Assembly (NCBI RefSeq): GCF_029633825.1
Contig: NZ_CP090643.1
Span: 186,001-250,000 of the forward strand
Source: Burkholderia contaminans
Lineage (GTDB): Bacteria > Pseudomonadota > Gammaproteobacteria > Burkholderiales > Burkholderiaceae
Direction: 5' to 3'
DNA length: 64,000 nt
Part shown: positions 8,408 through 14,968 of the stretch, piece after piece
Numbering within the stretch: the first letter of the stretch is position 1
Layout: each line of letters begins with the position of its first letter
Made by a program: the position numbers and the translations under genes
Notes under the pieces: generated by a model
The model's input: the letters and a program-made list of their open reading frames with translations, nothing else
The model's database searches: none
What the model was told of the DNA's origin: nothing

Positions 8408-9394
8408 ATGAACACGAAATCCAACAAAGCTAGCAAGCTCCGACAGACGCAGGTCGCCGCGTTGATCGGGAGGATCTTCGTTCACTGCACGGCCACCGAT
8501 GTTGACCAGGTGGTCGCGCGAGTAATGGGCGTACACCCCGAAGCTGATGCAACGTCTGAACCATTCGAGTATCAAATGCGGGGAGTCGGCTGCATCGACT
8601 CCAAAGCTATCGTCAGCTCTGAATTTGCTGACGCATCAGTGGGAAGTGTTCGACGACTGTTGGAGGCCGCGCTGTCGGCCGACGGAATCACGGAATGGAA
8701 ACCCGGAACCGCGGCAATCCGGTTGGCAGCACACGAGGAGCCACCTGAATTCGACATCCAGTTTGAGGACATGGGTTTCACGAGCTCTGACCTCACGGAC
8801 CGCGAGTTGAGCGATGTGGAAGCGCAGAGCTTCACTGAAGCGGCCATCAAGGAGAATACGTTACCCGAGGGTGTCGTCGCGGTCGTCCGTGGCTATATCA
8901 CTGAAGACGACAACCAGGACGGTGATGAAAGGAAGGTCTTCGCGTGCGTTACGCTGCGCATTCGCGCTGAGAATGACGACGCAGCAGAGACCTTCCGGCC
9001 GCCGAAAGGGTTATTGGCCGCGATGGCAGACATGATGGCGAGGAACCCCGACGGCGGTATCGACCTGGCACTCGAGGGCAACTGGGAGGTGTCTGTAGGA
9101 TCGGCCGAATTGGTTGGCGACTCCCCGATCGTCACAGCTGAGTCCCCCTACAACGGCGAGCTGTGCATTCGCGCGGCCAAAGAGCATGGGGAGAATTCGG
9201 ACCCGGATCACGAGGTCGGCGACCTTCAGGACTATCTGCGCGACATGTGGAAGTTGCTGACGCCCGAACAGCGTGACGCCTACTTCAAACTCGACTCGGT
9301 TATCGACCGGCTGGAACTGGGTTTGTCGAGTGAAGAATTCGACAGCCTGTACAACGAGGTCGGCGAAACCCAATCCCTGGTGAAGTCGTCGTAA
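8408..9394 (+). CDS. Hypothetical acidic protein (328 aa), leader copy C
   Basis: ATG 8408 with TGGAGA and the shared leader (the frame itself opens at 8351). The protein is strongly acidic, soluble and without cysteine clusters; it has a predicted beta-rich middle (NWEVSVGSAELVGDSPIV) and a helical C-terminus (DYLRDMWKLLTPEQRDAY). It is not recognised. Being the first of three consecutive genes with near-identical leaders, it probably belongs to the same regulon as the next two. Confidence 0.65.
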   Translation: MNTKSNKASKLRQTQVAALIGRIFVHCTATDVDQVVARVMGVHPEADATSEPFEYQMRGVGCIDSKAIVSSEFADASVGSVRRLLEAALSADGITEWKPGTAAIRLAAHEEPPEFDIQFEDMGFTSSDLTDRELSDVEAQSFTEAAIKENTLPEGVVAVVRGYITEDDNQDGDERKVFACVTLRIRAENDDAAETFRPPKGLLAAMADMMARNPDGGIDLALEGNWEVSVGSAELVGDSPIVTAESPYNGELCIRAAKEHGENSDPDHEVGDLQDYLRDMWKLLTPEQRDAYFKLDSVIDRLELGLSSEEFDSLYNEVGETQSLVKSS

Positions 9395-9429
9395 TCATCA
9401 ACTCGCAGCATTCGGCGGCCGCGCCCTCG

Positions 9430-9454
9430 CAGGAGGGTCGGCTGCCCCCTCCTG
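9430..9454 (+). terminator. GC-rich hairpin after acidic protein gene
   Basis: Stem CAGGAGGG/CCCTCCTG (9430-9437, 9447-9454) without a T tract. The following 180 bp hold no gene and end in the promoter at 9637. Confidence 0.4.
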
Positions 9455-9636
9455 TCCGCGAGTAGCGAAGTAGCGGTAAGCAGGCCCGCCATCACGTTGG
9501 TTCACAATTGAGTAGTACGCTTCTACGCCGGCTCCCGCCCTATGTGAACAATCCTTCGTCGTCGATCGCCGACACCGGATACCTTCGTTGTAGAGGGGCG
9601 GCGGACAATTCGTTCAGTGTGCCACTGGCTCCGTGG

Positions 9637-9809
9637 TACCCTGCGGCTAGCCGTTAGCTCGGCATCGCTCACCATCAAGCGCTACTGCGCACTCAAGCAC
9701 TTCTCTTCAGCATCGCACCGTCCGGCAAGCGCCCTTTCAAGCGTTTCCCCGATGCCCGTTCTCTCCGGTTTATCAACGGCCCCTCAAGAGGGCAACACTG
9801 GAGAAAATC
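9637..9809 (+). promoter_or_regulatory. Promoter and structured leader, copy D
   Basis: Extended -10 TGGTACCCT (hexamer 9637-9642), 7 nt, then GCCG-TTAGCT-CGGC (9650-9663). The GGTACYCTGCGGMTAGYCGTT core is almost identical to copy C. Anti-SD TCTCCGG (9762-9768) and the GCCC/GGGC hairpin (9779-9793) lie 16 nt before the ATG. Confidence 0.6.
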
Positions 9810-10703
9810 ATGAACAAACAAGCACCAGGCGCAACTTGCAACATGGCACAGGCTCGTCTCATCATCGCGCAAGCGGTACTCGCCCGGTATGAATTGGGAG
9901 ACGACTTCGCCCACCGCAGAATCTCCCACCTTAGCTGGAACACCGAGAACCAACAGCACCTGCACTGTTTCCTCGAGACGTCCTGTACCGGCACCGAGGT
10001 GCCTTTGCGCAACTCGGGCCGCATCAACCTGGATTTCCACGTGAAGTTCAACAGTGCAGGGTCAGTGATCGCAGCATACGCGCAAGACATGCGTGGGAAC
10101 GTCGTCGGCCGAAGAGGCGATGGCGACGTGAGGCGCCCGGACGGTACCGTACAAGACGTCTCGGATGCGGAGGTCGAGGCTGCGAAGGCTGCCGGATTTC
10201 GTATCGAATTCTGCCCACCCGACGTTGTTGACGAGCTGCTGCGTGGTCGGTACTGGTGGACCGTTACGCAACCCCACTGGTCTGGCATCGAATCGAGCGA
10301 AGGTGACTTCTCAACCGAGCAAGAGGCGTGGGCCGATGCGGTCCGCACGCTTCAACGCGATCCTGAAATGCGGGGAGTCGCTTCGGTCGACGTCGTGATT
10401 CCGGCACGCGATCCGAAGTTTGCTTCCGAACCGACGTACACGGCCAAAATGCGCGTGGCACGCTTGAAACAAGCGATGAAAGCGTGGCGAGTGGCGGATG
10501 AATCATCAGACGACGCCTCTAGCGACACTGAGCCGGATACACTTGCGGTGTCCTCCCTGCTTGCCGATCTTCGTCATTATTGTGACGCGTACGGACTCGA
10601 CTTCTCGGCAATGGATCGCGGCGGGTATGCCGACTATTGTGACCAACTGAGCAACGACCGTCATCATGAAGTTCTGAACCAAGCGTCGTCGCCGCAATCG
10701 TAG
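9810..10703 (+). CDS. Hypothetical protein (297 aa) with shared AAGFR-QP-AW domain
   Basis: ATG 9810 with TGGAGA and leader copy D. Residues about 116-193 form a domain also present in the next gene product: AAGFR, then RYWWTVTQPHWSG, then a Phe-Thr turn and AWADAVRTL. The N-terminal 110 residues (with HLHCFLETSC) and the acidic Ser/Asp-rich C-terminus are unique. The hydrophobic/aromatic spacing suggests a compact alpha-beta domain of unknown function. It is not recognised as a named family. Confidence 0.65.
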   Translation: MNKQAPGATCNMAQARLIIAQAVLARYELGDDFAHRRISHLSWNTENQQHLHCFLETSCTGTEVPLRNSGRINLDFHVKFNSAGSVIAAYAQDMRGNVVGRRGDGDVRRPDGTVQDVSDAEVEAAKAAGFRIEFCPPDVVDELLRGRYWWTVTQPHWSGIESSEGDFSTEQEAWADAVRTLQRDPEMRGVASVDVVIPARDPKFASEPTYTAKMRVARLKQAMKAWRVADESSDDASSDTEPDTLAVSSLLADLRHYCDAYGLDFSAMDRGGYADYCDQLSNDRHHEVLNQASSPQS

Positions 10704-10843
10704 ACATAAACTCGCAACATGTGCCCGCCCCGCCCTCTCACGAGGCGCGGGCGGGAGCACCGACGTTTGCAAAGCGAGTTTGCTTGACTGGTTTCACGAA
10801 TCAAGCGCCGACGCACGACGAAACCTCTCAGACGAGCCTTTCA

Positions 10844-10935
10844 GCATCTGGCGAGCGCTATTCGAAGCGTTCACCCGATGTTCCTTCTCTCCGGTTTATC
10901 AACAGCCCTTCGTGAGGGCAATACTGGAGAAAATC
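10844..10935 (+). promoter_or_regulatory. Structured leader, copy F
   Basis: It retains the gene-proximal part of the family: CCCGATG, anti-SD TCTCCGG (10888-10894), TTTATCAAC, GCCCT/AGGGC hairpin (10905-10919) and AATACTGGAGA, with the hairpin 16 nt before the ATG. The distal promoter and 5' hairpin of copies A-D are not evident, so this gene may be co-transcribed with the preceding one. Confidence 0.6.
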
Positions 10936-12117
10936 ATGACCAAAAATTCCAACGCGGTTGAGAAGCAGCCTCAGGCCGAGCGGGCACCGTGGCAGCGTGA
11001 CGATGTGCAATTCCCTCGCCTCCTAGCAGAAATTCTGGCGACGCAGGACACGCTGGACATGACGGCCCTGGCCCAGTCGATGGGTCTGTCCGTAGAGGAG
11101 GTCTCGGCCCTGTTCGACCGTGCAGAAATAGCGTGGGAGGCAATCAAGGCTGACTCGGCGACCCGGCAAGATCATGAAGAGGAACCCGGGACACTCAGTG
11201 AGGCCCAACAGTATCGTGACGCGACGGCATCGACGCCGGACCTCCCGGAAATCACCGAGGGGGATATTGCGCTCGCGACGGCGGCCGGCTTCCGTGTCCA
11301 TTTGGTCACTGCGGTCGACGGAAGCGGCCTCAACCTCCGCTACTGGTTGACCTTGTGTCAGCCCAGCGGGTCTGGATGTGAAACGAGCCTGGGTGGCTTT
11401 GTTACCAAACAGCTGGCCTGGCGAGACGCGTTGAGCACCCTACGCGGCAATTCGGAGTTGGGGGAGTTCGCATCCGCCCTGCCGCTCGGGAAATCGAGCG
11501 ACGCGGACAACCTGCGAGCCACCAGCTTTGCAGTGGCATATCGGTCCCTTGTACGAAAGTGGAAGTCTAAGTCTCAGACCGCGCGCGTGCAGTGGCCAAG
11601 GGTCGCGAAGGCGATCCTGTATCGGATCGAATCACACTCACCGATTGAAGCCTTACGCCTACTCAAAGCGGATCAAGAGAAGGTCTCGGGTTTTAGCGTT
11701 GCAAACTTCTACCAGAGCGCAATAGACGATGTTGAATGTCTTCTCATTCTTCAGCGATTGGAAAGCCGATCCGAGAGGATTGCGGAGGTTGCGGCGGCAC
11801 CAGCCGATACGACGCTCAATCTTTCGAATATCGAAGCGGATGTCCTGCTATGCGAGCTTCGCAGCCGAGGTCTAGTTGTCTCGGCGTGGGGCCTTGAGGA
11901 CGCCGCAACCCCGCTGGAGAACGATGATGAAACGGAGGACTTGACGGACGAGCAGTTCGCGCGGCTGGAAGAGAAGCTTCTCGAGAAGGCGTCCGTTTCA
12001 CTCGAGGATCTACTGACCAGTCGCGGTAACGAGCATTTCGCAATCGTTTGGGACGTGCAGCGTTCTCGAATGCTCGAGGAGGTCCGTGGCAACACGAACG
12101 TCCGAGGCGACCAGTGA
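10936..12117 (+). CDS. Hypothetical protein (393 aa), paralogous domain to previous gene
   Basis: ATG 10936 with TGGAGA and leader copy F; the frame opens earlier at 10780. Residues 40-70 (TALAQSMGLSVEEVSALFDRAE) resemble a helix-turn-helix. Residues about 105-180 match the domain of the previous protein (AAGFR, LRYWLTLCQPSGSG, AWRDALSTL). The C-terminus is acidic and helical. The pair probably arose by duplication followed by domain exchange. Function unknown. Confidence 0.65.
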   Translation: MTKNSNAVEKQPQAERAPWQRDDVQFPRLLAEILATQDTLDMTALAQSMGLSVEEVSALFDRAEIAWEAIKADSATRQDHEEEPGTLSEAQQYRDATASTPDLPEITEGDIALATAAGFRVHLVTAVDGSGLNLRYWLTLCQPSGSGCETSLGGFVTKQLAWRDALSTLRGNSELGEFASALPLGKSSDADNLRATSFAVAYRSLVRKWKSKSQTARVQWPRVAKAILYRIESHSPIEALRLLKADQEKVSGFSVANFYQSAIDDVECLLILQRLESRSERIAEVAAAPADTTLNLSNIEADVLLCELRSRGLVVSAWGLEDAATPLENDDETEDLTDEQFARLEEKLLEKASVSLEDLLTSRGNEHFAIVWDVQRSRMLEEVRGNTNVRGDQ

Positions 12118-12217
12118 CAGTTACGACCCCTTCGACATTGACTTGCGCAATTCTGACGTCAAGATATCGCTGTCGAAGCAGATGGAACCGGAAGTTTGAC
12201 AATCAAACTGCAATCAA

Positions 12218-12242
12218 CCCGCCGAGCTCAGCAGCCGGCGGG
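12218..12242 (+). terminator. GC-rich hairpin
   Basis: CCCGCCG/CGGCGGG stem (12218-12224, 12236-12242) without T tract, about 100 bp after the stop at 12117. Confidence 0.35.
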
Positions 12243-12344
12243 TCCCACAATCACGTGTTCCCGTTCAGGACGCTTCGCCAGGCATAGGTCTGGGAGCGCA
12301 TCAAACCCGCTCCGTTAGAATGGGCAACGTCGCGATAATGCGCT

Positions 12345-13286
12345 ATGTGCTCACCTCATCAAAGTGGCCGGATCAGAATGGCAGACAAGAACTTGCATTC
12401 GCTAGTAACCCGCGTGGTCGAAGATGCTCAGGCCGGCATTCTTCGCGTCGGGCCAAATGCCGCACTCTCCAAGCAGGGCCTCTTCATTGGAGGTGAGCGG
12501 ACCGAACTCCGACACATCGATAATTTTCGCTCGTTTGTTTTCAATACGTCTGCGGCGGTCTGCGAGGTTCTTGAGACTCTGTTCCCTCAGGCTGCGAGCA
12601 TGCCCTGTGCCGATGGCACCGCGGCCCCGTCCCGGTTCGCAGGCTGGGAGCTCTACGCGGAAAGGGTCTTGAAACTTCGTGGCGGCATCGGCGACGCGCG
12701 CGAGCACGGTGCAGTGCTGTTGCAGTGGTGCTTGGCCGCGTGGTGTGTAGTTGCTGTCACGGCAAATGAGATAGGAGCTTCGCCGGAATTCCTCCCGATC
12801 AACCTGCTGATTTCACAAGGTGGGCAAGCGTTGGCGACGTCCCGCCAGCAGTGGGAGGATTACGATTACTGGCGCCAAATCGGGGCATTCCAGGCCCTGC
12901 TCGCTGGCAAGGACGATCTCGGCGACCCGCGTCCTCGTGCCGTTGTCGTCACAATACCGTGGCCGGAAGCCCTGGGCGCTGACCTTGGCGGTCGTGATCG
13001 CCTATTCCAAAGCGCCACTCGGATAGCCAGTGACATCGAGGTCATCCGGATGGCTGGACAACTCAAGTCGCGACTCGCAGTCGCCGGTCACTACGTCAGC
13101 TTCGACGACGCGACGGCGGCGGACCTTGTGGACGCGTTCGACAGGCAGGCCACGAAGGAGGGTTCTGCGCTCCTCGCGATCGAAATGGATGGGGTAACGT
13201 TTCGCTCTCAACGCATCGTCCCTGAGCCAAATACAGGGGCTGTAGACGCTCACTACGACTTCCGGATCATTACGCGGCTCCGCTGA
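12345..13286 (+). CDS. Hypothetical protein (about 303-313 aa)
   Basis: Starts at ATG 12345 or, more plausibly from protein content, ATG 12378 (MADKNLHSLVTRVVEDA). It has no signal peptide. A hydrophobic helix near 125-150 (LLQWCLAAWCVVAVTANEIG) could be a buried or membrane-associated segment; the C-terminal third is beta-rich. It lacks the shared leader of the preceding genes. No family recognised. Confidence 0.55.
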   Translation: MCSPHQSGRIRMADKNLHSLVTRVVEDAQAGILRVGPNAALSKQGLFIGGERTELRHIDNFRSFVFNTSAAVCEVLETLFPQAASMPCADGTAAPSRFAGWELYAERVLKLRGGIGDAREHGAVLLQWCLAAWCVVAVTANEIGASPEFLPINLLISQGGQALATSRQQWEDYDYWRQIGAFQALLAGKDDLGDPRPRAVVVTIPWPEALGADLGGRDRLFQSATRIASDIEVIRMAGQLKSRLAVAGHYVSFDDATAADLVDAFDRQATKEGSALLAIEMDGVTFRSQRIVPEPNTGAVDAHYDFRIITRLR

Positions 13287-13490
13287 CCCCTGCGGTATCA
13301 GGCGAGTTCTGGGACCGTACGACCGCTCGCCGGCCTGCATCCGCGGGATTGCTATCTGCCCACCTGACGAAGGCAGGATCCGCGCAAGCGTCATTGGCCA
13401 CCGTGCAACTGTAATGCCACCGCGCTCCACGTGCGGCGCCAGGGGAACGCAAGCCTGCCCCTCAACCGAACTTGCAATTCCTGCCGCGCT

Positions 13491-13523
13491 CGTATCCTGA
13501 AAACTCTCACCTTTCAGGATACG
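13491..13523 (+). repeat. 12-bp perfect inverted repeat before small ORF
   Basis: CGTATCCTGAAA (13491-13502) and TTTCAGGATACG (13512-13523) separated by 9 nt, ending 3 nt before the ATG at 13527. In RNA it would be a hairpin abutting the start codon; in DNA it could be an operator. A degenerate copy (CGTATCCTGGAA...CTTTCCGGA) precedes the cytosine methyltransferase start at 14969. Confidence 0.65.
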
Positions 13524-13526
13524 ACT

Positions 13527-13619
13527 ATGAACCCCCGTCAACATTTCGCCTGCGCCGCCGATTGGCTGCTCGCGGTGGGCGCCAAGATCGCACCGCTCGC
13601 CGTAAGCATCACGGCATGA
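13527..13619 (+). CDS. Possible 30-aa peptide coupled to HTH gene
   Basis: ATG 13527, stop overlapping the next start as ATGA (13616-13619). The peptide is mildly hydrophobic (DWLLAVGAKIAPLAVSITA). It has no clear SD because the hairpin occupies that position. It may be a leader peptide rather than a functional protein. Confidence 0.35.
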   Translation: MNPRQHFACAADWLLAVGAKIAPLAVSITA

Positions 13620-13879
13620 CCGGCGACCATCGGCCATCCGTCTTTCAGGTCCGCTGTATCGCACTCCTGGCGGCAGCGCCAAGCAGCGTGTCCACAAACG
13701 ATCTCGCCCACCGCCTGAAAACATCTCGAGTTGCCGTTGTATCCGCGATGCGGTCGATGGAGCGCCATGGCCTCGCTGGTAGCCACCGATGGCCTCCGAA
13801 CGACCAATGGGCTGCGCTATTCTGGTTCCTTCGCGAGGAGCGACGCGAGAGTGGCGCTGCAACCAACTCGCAAAAGTGA
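13616..13879 (+). CDS. Winged-helix (MarR-like) DNA-binding protein
   Basis: 87 residues from ATG 13616, overlapping the preceding short ORF by 4 bp. VSTNDLAHRLKTSRVAVVSA followed by MRSMERHGLAG is a typical winged-helix recognition region. It is much shorter than MarR (about 140), as in phage-type DprA/MarR-like winged-helix proteins. The 12-bp inverted repeat just upstream is an obvious candidate autoregulatory site, though this is inference. Confidence 0.55.
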   Translation: MTGDHRPSVFQVRCIALLAAAPSSVSTNDLAHRLKTSRVAVVSAMRSMERHGLAGSHRWPPNDQWAALFWFLREERRESGAATNSQK

Positions 13880-13913
13880 AAGCGACTGGTCAAAACATGT
13901 AGAGGAGCGGACG

Positions 13914-14153
13914 ATGAAGCATGACGGCCGCATGGCATGGCGCAACCACGGGGTATCGGCCCGCAACCCCCACCACATCGGTACGCATCAGTGGCTCCAG
14001 TGGAACGAAGGGTATTCGGAGGCGATGTGGAGCGCCCGCCTAAAGGCACTAGAGGACGCTGCGGCGTATCACGAACTCTCTGTTCGCGACAACGAGAAGG
14101 ATCGCGCCTGGGCCGAGAGGCTCGCCACGCAGTTTGAACAACGACCCGAATGA
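13914..14153 (+). CDS. Hypothetical protein (79 aa)
   Basis: ATG 13914 preceded by GAGGAG. Basic, His/Trp-rich N-terminus (GTHQWLQWNEGYSEAMW) then a charged helix. The Trp-spaced segment is reminiscent of ribosome-modulation-factor-like phage proteins, but I would not assign it. It is compactly placed between two other short genes. Confidence 0.55.
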   Translation: MKHDGRMAWRNHGVSARNPHHIGTHQWLQWNEGYSEAMWSARLKALEDAAAYHELSVRDNEKDRAWAERLATQFEQRPE

Positions 14154-14166
14154 AGAATGGGGATAG

Positions 14167-14354
14167 ATGATGGACAAACGAGCTATCAAGCGCGCGATTC
14201 TGGGGCAGCTCGCTGCCTACCTCCGAGAGAGATACCCATCGACGACGTTTCGGAGGCGGATCTCGGCCGTGCCGATGAGGCACAGCGCGAGTTGATCGAA
14301 GAATTCGACCGCCGGGCAGGCGATGCGAAGTACTCCCCGGACTGGAAGTCCTGA
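14167..14354 (+). pseudogene. Frameshifted small gene
   Basis: Starting at ATG 14167/14170, one frame reads MDKRAIKRAILGQLAAYLRE, protein-like, but ends at 14295. Protein-like sequence then continues in another frame (IDDVSEADLGRADEAQ) to the stop at 14354. The two halves join near 14235 if one base is gained or lost. Either a genuine frameshift, a sequencing error, or two overlapping short ORFs. Family unknown. Confidence 0.4.
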
Positions 14355-14382
14355 CATCCAAAGTACCCTAGAGGGAACTGCT

Positions 14383-14592
14383 ATGCCCACCTTAATCGAT
14401 CGGATCAAATCCCGCGCCTGGGTTGGCCACATCGACGACGACCGCGATTCAGGTAGCGGCGACATCGTCACCCTCGCGCCGGGGTACGACTTCGCCTGTG
14501 ATCAAGGCTGCGGTGTCCGAGGCTGTGACACGCTCACAGAAGCCGAGAAGGAGACACGCCGATCCAACGTGATCAACTCGACAGTCAAGTGA
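14383..14592 (+). CDS. Hypothetical protein (69 aa)
   Basis: ATG 14383 with GAGGGA 7 nt upstream. Acidic; contains DDDRDSGSGDIVTLAPGYDF and two cysteine pairs nearby (CDQGCGVRGC), typical of small phage/plasmid proteins of unknown function. The 376-bp gap to the next gene holds no supported gene, only a degenerate copy of the inverted repeat near 14933. Confidence 0.55.
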   Translation: MPTLIDRIKSRAWVGHIDDDRDSGSGDIVTLAPGYDFACDQGCGVRGCDTLTEAEKETRRSNVINSTVK

Positions 14593-14968
14593 ACGTCCGC
14601 GGCCTGCAGCGCACCTGCCGCCGGCGGCCGGGCAAGTGCACACTCGACTGGCTGTAGGAAGCCGCGTCGTACTCTACCCCCTTCCTACTTCCTGACGACC
14701 ATCGGCTCCAGTACTCGCTAGCAAGTTGGGCTTCGCTCGGGGACTCAGCGATCAGCGCCCCGAGGACAAAGGACCCGAACCGCCCGATAGCCTGCTCCTG
14801 GCGCCCTCTCGGGCGGCGGCGCGTGTACTGGCCTCGGTACCGCCTGATCAACTCAAGCTACCACGCATAGATCCCTTCGCCGCCGCGATTTCCGTCCGGT
14901 GGGCGAGTCAATTTGCGTTCATCGCCCCGTCCGTATCCTGGAAGTTCACCCCCTTTCCGGAGATCCCC

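Noticed and set aside
1519..10919. GCCC...GGGC palindromes as FlhDC/AcaCD-type activator boxes
   Set aside because: They lie immediately before ribosome sites, downstream of the putative promoters, and are coupled to SD/anti-SD covariation, so an RNA role fits better. Not excluded experimentally.
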